This document shows positions 10,822 to 24,022 of a stretch of 64,000 nt of DNA, in pieces. How positions within the stretch are numbered: position 1 is the stretch's first letter; the number at the start of each line of letters is the position of its first letter. The translations under genes and the position numbers were made by a program. The stretch is taken from the NCBI GenBank assembly GCA_029339505.1, contig JAQISU010000132.1, positions 11,225,432-11,289,431 on the forward strand. Direction: 5' to 3'. Below the pieces are notes generated by a model that ran no database searches, was not told the origin of the DNA, and worked only from the letters and a program-made list of their open reading frames with translations. The DNA is from Unio delphinus (lineage: Eukaryota > Mollusca > Bivalvia > Unionida > Unionidae).

Positions 10822-10998
10822 TAGGTTTTTGTTTGTTTCTATGGTTTAACACCATTTTTCAGCAAAATATAGGCTATACATGGCGGCCACTATTAATTGG
10901 TGGAGGAAGAACCCAGACAATCTCCGGAAAGAACCACCAGCAGTGGTCCGTAATGGACAGCGCTTTAGACCACCCAGCCACTCTGAGCCCCAGATAGC
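10822..10998 (+). repeat. Dispersed repeat (copy 3, longest)
   Basis: Starts near GGTTTTTGTTTGTTTC, contains GGCTATACATGGCGGCC, TTGGTGGAGGAAGAAC and GGAAAGAACCACC, and ends GCCACTCTGAGCCCC. Shorter relatives lie at 2,222-2,310 and 7,685-7,795. I cannot assign it to a named class; it is not obviously protein-coding. Confidence 0.6.
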
Positions 10999-13900
10999 GA
11001 TAGGCATTAAGGCACTTTTAGGATAAAAGCAAATACAATTAAAAACTCTAAGCTGTTGCTACCATCCTTAAAACTTTACAATGAAAATAAAATGTTGACA
11101 AATATTATGTAAACTGGTCAAATACCTTTCAAGATATGACCTTTCAAAGTTGTTGAGGGACTTGGGAAATTTACGATCCCCACCAAAACTGCAATTACCA
11201 TCAACTTTGGATGAGTAAAAGAAAATAATCTGAAGCTATACAACAGTGCCATTTACTGCAAAGCTAGACAAGTTCCTTATTATTCAAGAATGCATGCATT
11301 ACAATCATACACAAAAATCACTTTTTATTGGGTTCACTCAAAAACAGTAAAACTACAGAGGGTGGTTTTACTGGAAAAGCCAGAACATGAAGTTTAACAT
11401 GACTCTGCAACCTTGCTATAATACTATGACATTTAAAAGTGAGAAAACCTTCTAAAAACAATGCCCATTTTTTCTGGACCAATGGGTATGAAACTTTTGC
11501 CATACCAGATCATAGAAATCAGAAGAAAAGAGCAAAAGTTTGAATGTAAAAAAAAAACATGCAGAAACGACAAGTTTCAAAAGGTCACAACATTTTTTAT
11601 TTATCAACAGATTTTAATACTTCTTGTATTATATGAAAAATTCATGCAATATATGAAGAGTGTCAACATTAGTATGAAAGTAGATTTTAAAACAGAAGCA
11701 ATATCTGAAAATAGACAAAAATGAAGAAAAAAACTAGAATTTTCAAACATTTACAATGACATCAACTTTGATAGTTTTTGCACCAAAATAAGCCTTTTAT
11801 CACCTTAATGCATACATACTAATAAAGTAAATATAATTATGATAAAGCAAAGATAGGTTACAAAGCAAGAACCATTGACAAAGTATCAAAAATTTTCACT
11901 ACGTCTAATGTATTGAAGACAATGTACACTTCAGATAGTAGATACAATTGTAAATATCATAAAGGACTGCTTTGTTTAAAATAATCAGAAAAGTAACAGC
12001 TTTAACAAAGCTTGAGAATTTTATTTTGCTTTATTTTGTTGGTCAGTATTTTCAACTTTCCAAGTTAAGCAATCGCTTGAAGCTGGTTTTACATTAAAGT
12101 TCCAATCAAACACAAAACATGACTTAACCTCGGCAATGTCATCACTGGCTGACCAAATTTAAAAGGTCAGTTTTGGTTTTCATCTGGCATAAAAACTGTA
12201 CGCGTGCCAGATCAGGTTGGTGTACTTCACACACTTGTCCAATGTCATATTGGTCATCATAATACACAGCTACCCATGTAAAGCAGTATAGGAACAGGAT
12301 ACAGTTTTCTTAATCCATTCATAAACCTGAAATGTGTAAGGTTAGAATAAGTTATTTCAGATGCACTTAAATTGATGAATGCAACAAAGCAAAAGAAAAA
12401 ATGACAAGAAGAAAAATAATTTAAATAAATATGTGTAGATTATTGTTCACCCAAAAATAGTTTTTTGACTTTAATAATAGTCTTGTTTTTGGGTTGAGCA
12501 CTGCTTGTTCTTTGATTTAAGGCCAAATTAATTCATTTCACATGAAGTATTTAAAGTGAATTAAAAACTTTTAGCTACATTTATTGAATATTTACAGAGA
12601 TGTTACAGACCAGAAAAATTAGAAATGCTATGTCCTTATATACAAATTGGAAACTGGGGATAGGTCTCATAGATTTAACGTAATAAATTGGCAGTCCATA
12701 GCTAGCAGAGTTACAATGCCCTTTCATCCTTAATAAACACTATCCTAAATATTTTACCTTGTTCAAAATTAAAAACCAAAAGAAGCAAGGTGAAAAGAAA
12801 TAAAGAAGGGTAATAGAGCCCATTTTTCTTTTTGGTGAATCATGTTTACAAACACAAAGGTCACAAATTTATTGCTATCCAAATCAATTTATTAATACTT
12901 GCTCAGACACATAAAAGAAGAAGAAAAAAATTATGTCCACAAGTTTACTTTAAATACACAAAATAACATGCCAAGCTTTATCTGCGGCTATTTTTGCATG
13001 CGTATTTCATGTGTACAAATGACATAGCTGAGCAAATCTGACTCTAAAGGTTTTCCTTGGACCTTCAATTAATGACTTCAAGTACTCCAAAAAAAGATAT
13101 AAAGACAACAACAAAATATAAGACATTAAAAACAAATATTACTTACAAACTAGCATTAAATAATCCATGGATGGAATATTGTAGCCCATAATACGTCTTG
13201 GATTTACATCGAGTCATGTGGCATAACTATTAGGCCAGCCATTGCATATGACTTATTCCCATCATACATTAAAAAGCACGGTGATCTCGCGTGACATCAT
13301 GAAAAATTCCGCTATTATACAGAAATAAGATATAATGAACATGCTTGAAAATTATATCAAATTTGCATTTTGAAATTGAGATTTAAATGAAAATTTGTCA
13401 TTTTGAAGTTTTCATTGTGTAAAATTTGAAGCATAACAAAAAAGATTTGCACAGTAATGATAAATGTAGGTCATTCACTGTGCCTTACAAAAACCCTGTA
13501 TGTACAAGTTCGACTTTAAGTATGAAAACAAATGAAAAACACAGATTTATGCATACAATGATAGAAGAAACTTAGTTATTGTGACAAATGCATATATTTA
13601 TTCATTTTATGAATTGTGATGGCATAAAATTTATTGTTCAAAATGTGCAAAATTTTGACTTTTAAATTTACATGCAGTCCATTAACTTGGTGAGCTAGGA
13701 CAGCTTGGAATACCTATTAGCATCCATCCTATTAGCATCCATCATTCAATGTAGCAAAAAGTACCTAATTCATTTTAAATTCTTTGTGTGAAACAAATCA
13801 GGTACTTATCTACCGATAATGATGCTGACCTGATAATTTACAGAGTTACAGATAAATTCACAATGCTGTGTGGAACGAACTATATTTTCATGGTGATCAC

Positions 13901-14284
13901 ATGTGACAGTTCATTTGAAATGCATCTCTTGTAAAGGTCAGAAAAACTAATTTCATTTTCTTACTTCAATGTTAACAACATAATTTTCTCCAATCTACAG
14001 AAGTGATAAACCATGCATTGATGCATTGGTAAGATCCCTTCATTTGCATTTGCACCATTAAAATTTGGTCTTGTACCAACTTTATCTGTCCTGGCCAATA
14101 GCAACAGAAATGCTGGATTATGCGAAACCATAGAATCTAAACTTTTTTGTCAAGAGCAAACCATTACCATTTAGATGTAAAATTAGGATAACCTTCCTGA
14201 CTGACAAATGTATTCAAATTTTTTAGTCACATGGCATGCATACATTGTACTGAAAAGATACTTGGACAGGTCCCCAAGTTTTAC

Positions 14285-14484
14285 CTTGAACATGATGGTC
14301 AGTTTGTAGGCATAGAACCCTATGCAAAAGATTGCAGCAAGGGGTTGTTTCTTCCTGGGGAGATTTTCTACTCCCTCAGTATCCTCCTCTTCAGATGCAG
14401 TGACCAGCTGAGGGACAAAGGACCATGCCCACTGAAACCAGCCCTGGTCCTCTGCTGTGAGTGGAGCTTCACCCACAACATAAT
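14285..14484 (-). CDS. VPS13B: VPS13B coding exon 2
   Basis: Acceptor CCATTTTGACCAG at 14,485; donor TTCAAG/GTAAAA with GT at 14,284-14,283. It enters with two bases completing a GAT codon begun by exon 1 and leaves in phase 0, about residues 307-373. It encodes EDQGWFQWAWSFVPQL and, after an acidic linker, FCIGFYAYKLTIMFK. The 'GW..WAWSFVP' block is a strong VPS13-family signature, and the acidic stretch after it (EEEDTEGVE) also occurs at this position in vertebrate VPS13B. Only a few residues of the following intron remain in frame. Confidence 0.87.
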
Positions 14485-15057
14485 CTGGTCAAAATGGGAA
14501 GAAATGAAGAATACTAATGTATGTGTGTATGTGGTTAGCTGTTTATGTCCCTATAATCATATATTGACACAGTCATGCAAAAAAAAAAAATGCACATCTA
14601 TCAATAATAATTACTACACAGAGCTATATCTGGAAAAATACAAATAATTACAGGGTTAGTCCATTCTTTTTATTAAAGTAGCCCTAATTATTTTTACAAA
14701 AATAAGGAACACAAAATATTATCCTTTCCATGCTGAGCTAATAGGATAATGTTAAAATTTTAGCCTGTTCCTTGAATATAAACTTCATACATAATTTCTT
14801 TTAATCTGTAAAAATGTTTTAACAATGACTAGAATTATTTTGTTCAGAACTTCTCATCTTGGAATAAAAGTTCCTTGGCACAGTTTTAAAAAGTCTTTTA
14901 TGGAGATGGTTCTAAATTCAAGCTTATTCTCATAATTCTTAACAATCTCTGATTTGTGAATTGTGGAAGATGTGGCAAATTTATGGATATCTTATAGAAA
15001 TGAGCTGAAAATATTCCATAGAGAATTTGTATGCCAATATTTTCAATGTTTCTCTAA

Positions 15058-15063
<6 letters not shown>

Positions 15064-15118
<55 letters not shown>
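15064..15118. repeat. GA microsatellite
   Basis: About 27 GA units with one AA interruption, in the VPS13B intron about 50 bases past the donor of coding exon 1. Confidence 0.95.
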
Positions 15119-15165
15119 ATCAAATAATTATCAGTAACTGAACCAGTGCTGAGAATTACCTTTAC

Positions 15166-16084
15166 CTGTTTCTCTCTGCAGATTCTGCTTGACTGGTTCC
15201 ATGCTTTCTTCAGGAGGAGATGGAAACTGAAGGGTGCCATAATACAATGCCAAACAAAGTTCTACTAGTCGAATCAACATAGGAAGCTGGGTATCAGTCA
15301 GAGATAGATCAAGTCTCTCACAATACAAATTAATTTTGGTCTCTATTGGAAATTTCCCATGTATGTTTTCATACTTCATCAAAATTCTACAAGCAACGTG
15401 GCATCTGTATGCTAGTGGATCCTGGTAGTATTCTATTCTACCACTAGCATCTCTCTTGTCAAGGCATACAGTCAAGTCACAAAAATTGACAACTCGTCTA
15501 AGACTGAGATCAGGGGGAGATAATTCAACAAAAGACCTATCCCATTCCTGATTCACACTGTAACATTCTGCAGATTTAGCATTGACAGAAAGTACAATGT
15601 CATCCTCAACAAATTTGATAATCAAGTTGTTGACAATGATACTAACATTATTTACAATTTTATTCATCAGGCTCTGCAAGTAACCTGGTGGCAAATCTAC
15701 ATCCACTTGCTGTTTAATTTTGGGACGTTGGAAATTTGCAGACTTTACTCCTCGTCCAGACTCTCCTGATTCAGAACTATGGTATTCACTGTAAGCTGTA
15801 TCTCTTAATTTTAGTATACATTCTATGGTGTTGATTGTAATGACAACTGGTTCAGATCCTAGTTTTGTCCAAGGAACATGAATTCGCAATTCATGAATGT
15901 GCCCACTACTGAACACAACTGGCAATTGGATAGCTTTCTCAATGACATCTAGACGAAGATCAAGATTGTTTAAGACAACATCTCCTCCCCATAGAGACAG
16001 CTGAAAATCTTCTTGTCGAAGTTTTATATACTTGTCAACATAGCCCATCAAAAGAGGGGCTATGTATGACTCAATTTTAAACAT
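15166..16084 (-). CDS. VPS13B: VPS13B coding exon 1 (start codon, chorein domain)
   Basis: VPS13B is a very large rod-like protein that moves lipids in bulk between membranes, acting at the Golgi and endosomes; loss of the human gene causes Cohen syndrome (family knowledge). This 919-base exon encodes residues 1-306. The chorein N-terminal domain shows LSLWGGDVVL at residues 29-38 and GHIHELRIHVPWTKLGSEP at 61-79, nearly identical to vertebrate VPS13B and distinct from VPS13A/C/D. Further on come DLPPGYLQSLMNKIVNNVSI, KFVEDDIVLSVNAKSAECY and VCLDKRDASGRIEYYQDPL, again matching the B paralogue. The ATG at 16,084-16,082 aligns with the family start. The donor is AAACAG/GTAAAG at 15,165, phase 1. 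A second GT six bases on (AAAG/GTAATT) could serve as an alternative but would spoil the join less cleanly. Confidence 0.93.
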
Positions 16085-16116
16085 GATTATTTTCTACTGT
16101 TCATCTCAACCTGCTG
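16085..16116 (-). promoter_or_regulatory. 5' UTR and likely splice acceptor before the VPS13B start exon
   Basis: Read on the minus strand, TTCTTTCATTTCAG at about 16,127-16,114 is a good acceptor about 30 bases before the ATG. This implies that the start codon lies in the second exon and that a non-coding first exon and the promoter lie further right. The first exon itself was not identified. Confidence 0.5.
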
Positions 16117-19100
16117 AAATGAAAGAATTAAAGAATTGCATATTACAATTACTTCAACATGCAAGAACATGCTTGTGGGACTACTAAAAACATTACTATG
16201 CTAAAAATTTCTCAAAATATCAGGATACTGTTTTCTGAAAATAGACATCATGGTATCAGTCAATCTAGGGCATCTACTGTAATCATCAAATACTTAATGG
16301 TGATATGGTAATATGTATGCTAAGGGATAAAAAAAATGGTAATAGAAAACTAATGTTTTATTAAACCACCACATAAGGTAAAATATAAATCCCAGTGTAT
16401 CCAGCATAAGATACCCATAGCCATCGCACAGGTTTCTTAATAATATGTATACCAGTGTACGACTCTGCATAGTTGCAAACATAAAAGGGAAAGTTACTAG
16501 AGAGTAATAGCAGATACAAAGACACAATGACAGTAGTCACACACCCTCCTGTTTGTAGCTCTTAACCGATTTCAAAACAAAATGAATCAAAGATATTAAA
16601 AAAATGCACAGATTGTTTTCATTTCAGACATCAATTTATAATTTTCAACCTTATCATTGCCAGGGGTTAGGGGGATACAACAACAGGAAGTTGTACAAAT
16701 ACTATAGAAGAAATATTAAGCCCCTTTGCAACTCTAACATATTATTGTTGAGATGGTACAATTTTTCAAAACCTATTTGGTTACAATACAAAGGAAAAAA
16801 AGAAATGTACTTTTTTTTAATGATGCCAATCTGAAACTTGCATGATCTGAGATGTTTTCAATTTTCTAAAACTCAAATTGGTAACCAATCGTCTGCTCAT
16901 AAAATACAATAAAAGAATAACTTGAGACAATTAATACTGTAGTAAAAACTTTTGTTGTAAAATCATTGGTTATTCAAAATAGAAAAACACCAAAACACAT
17001 TTTTGGCCTATTGACAGTAGAAGAAAAAGGAAAAAAAAAACATGGTTTATAATGTCCTACTACTTGATACAACAGAGCCATCCCAGGGCATAAACCAGGG
17101 TATAATGTTAAGTATAGGAGAAGAATTCAGTCTAGGATCATATAATATTCAATTTTTGAAATGAATTTGATAAATGTTAATTTAAAAAATAAGAAAGGAT
17201 GAAAGGAAAATTTTTTTTGAAAGATTGGACTATCTTTTATAATATATTCAACAAAAAAGACACTATAATTAGTATTCCACAAGGATTACATGGCGTAAAG
17301 AAAGTAACACTGAGCTTTTAGGACATAAAAACAATAAAGCAGTCCCTTTTAAAGCAAGGGACAACAAAGTCCAGCAGTTATTTTTTTAAAGCAAGGGACT
17401 GCAAAGTAATTAGCAAACAGTCAGAAGATTAAGAGTGCCAGAATAAAAAAAAAAAACTTACAGAAAGCTACCTGAACTATATATAAAAAATTTAGTTCAA
17501 TAAATGAGTTTTATGATAGATGAAAAAAAGAAGTGGTGTGCAACCTGTTTACCTTATGTAAAATATAGGAAAAGTGAATAAAATGATTGGCAGGGAAGTC
17601 CATAGGCTTAAGAAAAATAAGGATTATTTCAATGAATGAATGTGTACTGACCACTGTATCAACTGTTACACAAAGTTTTAGCTTAATTAGCAAAATACAA
17701 TTGCTTGCAATTCCTGTAATTTTTAGCAACAGAGAGTTTGAAATACTGTACAGAGAGTTTGTAATACTGTACAGATATATTAACTTTCCTTTTTAGGACC
17801 AAATTTTCTTCATTTTCAGTTATATTATCTTACAGCAAGGATGATTTTAACTGGAACTAAATAAAAGACAAAACATTTTTAAAACTAACTTCAAGTTCCG
17901 TATTTTATTAAAAAATTTCAAACCTTTCATCTTTTTTTTAAAAATTGAATGAGAACCACTTTCACCTGCATGAATTGGTCTTGTATACAATTGGTATGCC
18001 TCTGCACTATACTACAATACAACTTCTATAAACCATTCATTAAACATTCTAGTAGATTATATTCAATATTATTATTTTTCAAATTATTACACCCTTTTTT
18101 ATTAGATTATCACTTGGTAACATGTCAATAAAACGACTAATTAATGTATATATCAACATGGTCATGAAGGTGCATAACTGTTGTTCAAAAACTGAATAAT
18201 AATTTTAAGTAAAGTCAATTGAATCATGATAATTTAATGCTCTCCACCTTAAATGTCATCAAAATAATCCAGAGGAAAACTAATTATCGCTATGGACTTG
18301 TACAATGGTTACCAGTTCTTATATACAGGGCCAAGAAAACAGGATATCTGACCTATCATAAGAAATTGCAGGGTAGTATTCAGTGTATCCCCTAGGGGTG
18401 CAAGATGAGAGTCAAAAGTCTCCTTGGCATCTCCCTGCTATCAAAACTGGGGGTCAGGCTGAGTAAAAAAAAAAATTGGTATCAAAACTGGGGGTCAAAT
18501 GAAAAGTTTGGGGACTCTGAAGCGCAAATGAGGGTAAAGGGAAACACTGAGTATTTTCCATACATGAACAGCTCTCATCACTAACTCTTGTTTGTACTGG
18601 TTCACACCTTTATATTGACATATCCAAAAAATGTTGATGTACTTTTACATTGATTTTGCTGCAAGTCCAGTATGTCAGCCTATTTTGCGCATCATGCAAT
18701 TCTGCATAACAACACATCATTTCTGTAAACACTAGTTTTGGTAAAACATTTCAATCTTATCAAGAAAAGAACAATCATACTTTAAGAAAGGAAAGTGATT
18801 TTCATAAAGTGTAAAAAAAATATCCCATATTTGTAAACTAAATGCATACAAGTGTGATTTCTAAATGTCAACATGAAAACGAACTTCATAACCTCCTTGA
18901 GCTTGTAATGCATAAAAACCTATTTAATACTTGTTTTTTTCACAACCATTCAAATAAATAGATTATTTAAAAGATGGAAATATTTATATCAGAACAATAC
19001 TGCATCTTAATCTAAGTTTCTAATTTTGCAAAAAAGTTGTCCTACTTTATCATCTACTATTCAGCTTAAGAATTTGCTGGTCAAACAAATTCTCAAGAAA

Positions 19101-20759
19101 TTCCCAGGCATATAATCTGTTTCTTTATTTCTTTAGTAAGTTTTTCCCCATAAAAGAACACATTACATCCTATTCAATGTTATTATCTTGAAAATAATAG
19201 CTTATTTTTTTTATAAAATGTTGAACTTTTACTAATTTTTTTGCCAGATTATTTTAGTTTGCATAATATCTCTTGCCATTTAGTGGCATTGTTAATTTTT
19301 TTTAATGTGAAACATAAACATTACTTAGTTCCTCAGCAAAATTCTGACAGAAAGAAAGTAATGCATTTCATTTTCACAGCCCAATGTATAAACATTACAC
19401 CTTTTCAAAGCCAAGTGCAGAATAGACCAACATATTATAAGTCATAAAACCACAAGGGTCAAATCCCTGTGTCCAAATTTAGAATAATTTTGAACAGAAT
19501 GTTCAACTGTAAATTGCCACTTTTCAAATGGTAAACATTTTCATCAATTGGTCGAATTCAAAGTTTGTTTTGCGCCAATATTGGTGTTGGAAACCTCACA
19601 TGCCATGAAAAGCCCGTCATCAATGTATCTCTAAGGTGACATTTAAGGAATTTGAATATTGAAATGAAGCGAATAATCACCATTTAATGGTATATGTAAT
19701 CAAATTCTACACCTATTCCAGACAGAATCTGTATTGAATGCCTACATGATCTATTAGTTATTGGGATACTAAATATCTTGTCCTACAACTAAAAATCAAG
19801 TCCTACAATGTAACCTGTTATTTATGTTTTGGGTGTCGAGGTCTTACTACCCATAAAACACTACTGTGTAGCATGTTCCAATGTTGATAACTTCAAATTT
19901 TTGGTAATATTTCGCACTTGGCAGCCCATATCGAAATACCAAAATCGGTTAAAAGGATAATACAAATTTTGAATGAAATGAAGCTATCTAAACATTTCTT
20001 GAATATTAATATTCTTTTTTTGTTTCATTAAAGAAATATACTTAAACTTAATCCAATTTCGGCATTCCTGGCTTCCATGGCTTTCTAGCCCACTGAAATG
20101 TAGGCCAACAAAACTTGAAAACAGATCTATTTTCTTGTGTGATAATCATACTTTATTAAAGAAAGGGCATCAAAGTAAGTAAAGTCAGACTAAAACATAA
20201 TGACTTTAATTTGTAGAAAAGCATTGTTATGGGCTGCCAAGTGTTTGAGATATTCCTGAAATCTGACTTTAATGTAGGGCTTCGGGGCCCAAAACAAAAC
20301 AAAAATTATTTAACGGGCGAGGGCTTCCATTGTATGACTACTAAAAAAATCATGCACAGGTGCATTGAACATAGTAAATATATAAAGATAGGAGAAAAAA
20401 ATTGCAAATATGAAACAGCCGTTAAAAATTACATTAAGTACACACTACTCATTTACAAAATCGTGGGCAGAACTAGCCACATGCCATGTACGTAATAGGC
20501 TGATTTTGGGTAGTCTGCTCGCTATGGCACATACATTTATGGACCAATTCTACTATCGGCCAAGCTGCTCAAGAGTTGGACGTTTGTATTACTTATACTA
20601 TAATTTTTAAATAATATCTCTATTAAAATTTACTGTACTGGCTTTGTTCGGTTAACTAACTTTTCGTCACATCTGCATAATGTAATAGTTTATCCTCAAC
20701 ACATTACGAGTGTACTTTATATCAAATGAAACTGCCACCTCACAGGAAAAGAATAAGTA
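16117..20759 (-). other. Presumed first intron or upstream region of VPS13B, nothing recognised
   Basis: A+T-rich with several homopolymer runs. A small hairpin, GTCCCTTTTAAAGCAAGGGAC at about 17,342, is followed by a second copy of its right half near 17,390. A repeated AAAACTGGGGGTCA occurs at about 18,445 and 18,485. No exon or RNA gene is supported. Confidence 0.45.
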
Positions 20760-20840
20760 AGAGTTATCTCTCTTGTGCAGATTTCACTTCCGCTTTCGTT
20801 AAGGTCGCGTTGGCTAAATTGTTTTCATTTTACCAAGGTA
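20760..20840. promoter_or_regulatory. Possible promoter region between the two divergent genes
   Basis: A local cluster of CpG dinucleotides in otherwise CpG-poor DNA, with an ETS-like ACTTCCGC, then TTTCGTTAAGGTCGCGTTGG. A consensus plus-strand donor, CCAAG/GTAAAG, has GT at 20,838. It could be the non-coding first exon of the plus-strand zinc-finger gene and may also serve VPS13B. This is inference from composition only. Confidence 0.25.
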
Positions 20841-21033
20841 AAGACTAAGCGAATATTCAGATAAAGAAGAAGCACAATTTCATAACTAAGAATTTAAGCG
20901 TACTATCTATATTTCACATCTTGAATACAAGAATAGGGTCTAATTTTGCATTCCTTATTCAGTTCTCAAATGTTTGATGGTTCAACATTTGTAACGACTA
21001 AACTACTCACTTGCATCAGTGGGGAAATAAATG

Positions 21034-21081
21034 ATAACACTGCTTAGTTATAACACTGCTTAGTTATAACACTGCTTAGTT
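21034..21081. repeat. 16-bp tandem repeat, three copies
   Basis: Three exact copies of ATAACACTGCTTAGTT. Confidence 0.95.
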
Positions 21082-21537
21082 ATTTGATGAGTGTGATCAT
21101 TAGTTTCCCCAGAACTAGATGCCTGTGGACTAAACGATATTTAGTAATGGACACACACATAATACTATAATGCATGTTAGAGAATTTTGAATTCTTACTC
21201 CATGGAGATGTAAACCCAGACCTGCAGGCACCCATCAGTTTGTATGCACCAGTCCATCATGACCTAGCATACATCACTAAAACATGATGTAACACAGTCG
21301 ATGGTGTACACACGTGAATAGCAGACATATTGCATGTCAACCTAGTAATTCATCTAACTACACAGTCACAGATTCCTAAGCCACAATCAAGGTAGTATTA
21401 ACCAGTAGAATCTAGGGATAGCACTATACATTTTGTTTGGTGTTATATTTTAAATGCTCAATAATAAATACTATCACACCATTCTCTACCCACAATTTAT
21501 ATACATCCATTTATTTTTTTTATTCATAGTACATGTT

Positions 21538-21735
21538 ACCAGTCCAGTGGCCTAGTGGTTGTAGTGTCCGCCTCATATGTGGGAGGTCCAAGATTTGACC
21601 TAGACCAAGTCAAACCAAAGACTTATAAAAACGGTACCTACAGCTGCCTCATTAAGCTCTCAGCATTAAGACATTAGTGTTTGGACTGGTTGGCCTGGTC
21701 TCAGGATATTGTGACTGGGTGGGACACACCTATCT
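21538..21735 (+). mobile_element. tRNA-derived SINE copy
   Basis: A-box-like GTGGCCTAGTGGTTGTAG, a decayed B box (GGTCCAAGATTTGACC), then a body with TTGGACTGGTTGGCCTGGTC, TCAGGATATTGTGACTGGG and TGGGACACACC. The body matches the minus-strand copy at 9,735-9,932. The B box has lost several consensus positions, so this copy is probably silent. Confidence 0.8.
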
Positions 21736-23149
21736 CAATGGCCATGTTTACATATGAAATATATTTTTTAATTAAATTTCATGTAATGCTGTCATTAACT
21801 GTGTTGTTTAGAACAATCTGCTCATTGGATGCAGAAACTTATAATTGTCCATGGTAGCAAAGTATTAAGTAACGGTCAGTGGTATTTACCAGTATGTATA
21901 CTATTTTATGATGCAGTCATTCATAGCAGTTTCAAATCACTTATTTGCAAACAGATCATGCTGGTTGCATTATACAGGTGGTCACTCATAGTGCATTTAT
22001 ATAATAAAATCAATCCATGAATAACAATGTTGTAAATGACAGGTGGTTACTCATAACAGGTTACTCAAGATAGGTTTTATTGCAGCAGTAAATAGTACTA
22101 ACTAAATGAAAAACAGCAGCTAATTGCAATGCCTTCGAAACTCTGTCAGTTCAAGAAATGTGTAGATCATTTCAAATTATACATGAATCGCTTGGTTCAG
22201 CTAAGTTGTTCCATATCCCCTGTCATTGAACCGAAAACTCATTATACTCTTTCCATTTCAAAAGCACTTAGCATCCCAGGGTGTTCTGAGAGAAGAAGAA
22301 AAAATTAATTTAAAGTAATACTACTTGTGATCAACCATGCAGATATTTTTTTGTCTCCCTTTCCCATAAAATAGAATGTGACAGTGAAACCTGTGGTTTG
22401 TGGTTCCATTACATAGGGTTACAAAGTAAATTTTTCTTTTTGGGAACTGTTTTCTAACCTCCTGGAATATAAAACTTCAGTATGTGTCAGCCCAGTTATT
22501 ATAGGAGATTTCAGTTTTCTCTTAAGACTATCCTGTAAACATATCGTATACACATTGATACTGTATGATTAAAATTTCACATGTTCAACCTCAGTTTGCC
22601 AACCCACCATTAAACATCTTCAATCTTTAGTTGCTTTTAAGAGAAACATATGAATGATTGATAGAACCCAACTAATGCATGGCATCCAAACAAACCTATA
22701 AACATAATAGTTTTGTTATGTCCTACAGCAGAATAACCTGAACTGTTCTCCATTGTGTATTATTTTCAATAAGCTGCTTTGCACTGCTAAAAAATAATGT
22801 CATTAGGCTGGTAGACTTGTTTTCATCTAGTATTACTGTCTATAATAAATCAATGAAGCTATGACGAAGAATGCCATTACAGAATGTCAAAGGCAACCTT
22901 AACAGCATTATTAAAGCCTGTCTCTATAGATTTTTAAATGTGCAATCCTGATGAAGAGCGCCCCAGAAGCATGTGAACTTGTTCTGATTCTGACATCACT
23001 GCTGCTTGAGGCATCGATTCACTTTTTCCTTCTATAACCTATGTTATTAATACATGTACTTTCCTGTCATAAAGGGAATTCCCATAATTTCTTAAAACTA
23101 CCATGATAGCAATGTTTTGTATCTGCGTCGCTTGCAATTTTCTTTCAGC
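21736..23149. other. Intergenic or intronic DNA, nothing recognised
   Basis: A+T-rich sequence without supported coding exons, RNA genes or clear repeats. Confidence 0.45.
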
Positions 23150-23530
23150 TGATATCACTAACACACTTGTGTGTTCCTTAATTCTCTAGGCTGGACTAAT
23201 GTAATTCTCTTCTATCTGGTTCATCTTAGTAAACTTCAGAAATTATGGCTGCATAGAGTACCAAGAACCAAACACTCCTCCTGTCAGCTTTTTACCAATC
23301 ACTGGTTTCCTGCTCACTCCAGAATCAAACAAAATAAGTTTTTTTAAAACTGCATTTCATTGACTGCCTCCAGTTTAAAGTACCTATCTGCCCTCACCCA
23401 CATGCAAATCCATTCTAAATACTAGGCTCCTCTTCATTATTCATTACACTGATCATTCATAAAATGAAGTCATACAGACCATCTTTTTTGCTAACCTGGG
23501 CCAAACTAATTGGAATGAATATTGCCTGTT
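23150..23530 (+). pseudogene. Dead LINE ORF2 fragment (CR1/L2/Jockey-like)
   Basis: The translation contains SRLD, a stop, then CNSLLSGSS. This is the widely conserved 'SRLDYCNSLL.G' motif downstream of the RT palm in CR1/L2/Jockey-type LINEs, with the tyrosine codon mutated to a stop. After frame changes, KLHFIDCLQFKVPICPHPHA follows, where these elements usually have 'LHWLP...R'. It is old and broken and ends just before the inverted-repeat element at 23,558. Confidence 0.6.
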
Positions 23531-23557
23531 GAACTTGGACACACTGTGATCTCATAT

Positions 23558-24022
23558 GGTATAACGGTACCAATTGCGCATGTCCAGGTGGGAGGTGCTT
23601 AAGGTGTAGGGTCCATTGTATTCAGAGATAAAGAACAACACAAGCTTTGATTGGTGGATTATGTAAGAGTTGTACTTTCTGTTAGGCTTAAAAAAAAAGT
23701 TTAGCCTCATGGCAACATGTGAATTTATGCTAATTCCTAAATAGATCAAATTTTGTATTTTTTATGATTTTTTGAAAATGTAATACACATGACTGAAAAT
23801 AGGTATGTTGTGACTAGATAACTCATACCCCTGTCTAGTTCCAGCAGAGTTATCTCTCTTAAATGCAATGGAGTACCTGGTTTTGTCATCGTCAAATTGA
23901 CAATCTAACATTTTTCTCTATAACAGTGTGTGAGATGCACGCTAAATTAGGATATAAAATATATTTATCTCTCCAAATATTAGCATTGAGGTCTATGGAA
24001 AAACAATTGGTACCATGATACC
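23558..24022. mobile_element. Inverted-repeat nonautonomous DNA transposon, copy A
   Basis: About 465 bases, nearly identical to copy B at 26,052-26,519. The left end reads GGTATAACGGTACCAATTG; the right end is AACAATTGGTACCATGATACC, whose complement begins GGTATCATGGTACCAATTG, giving terminal inverted repeats of about 19 bases. No long open frame, so it must depend on a transposase elsewhere. The target-site duplication is not clear from this copy. It includes the motif AGTTATCTCTCTT. Confidence 0.82.

Larger units (their letters stand above)
8623..14284 (-). other. VPS13B intron between coding exons 2 and 3
   Basis: About 5.7 kb. Apart from the SINE copy (9,735-9,932) and dispersed repeat (10,822-10,998) listed separately, I see only A+T-rich sequence. 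Frames near 8.9, 10.4, 11.5 and 12-14 kb show no recognisable protein. Exons 2 and 3 join cleanly, so no missing exon is required. Confidence 0.55.

Noticed and set aside
11461..11724. Lysine-rich open frame of 87 codons in a VPS13B intron
   Set aside because: Composition reflects A-rich intron; no domain, splice logic or start context.
14231..14647. Plus-strand open frame of 138 codons
   Set aside because: It is the reverse of VPS13B exon 2 plus intron and has no recognisable protein.
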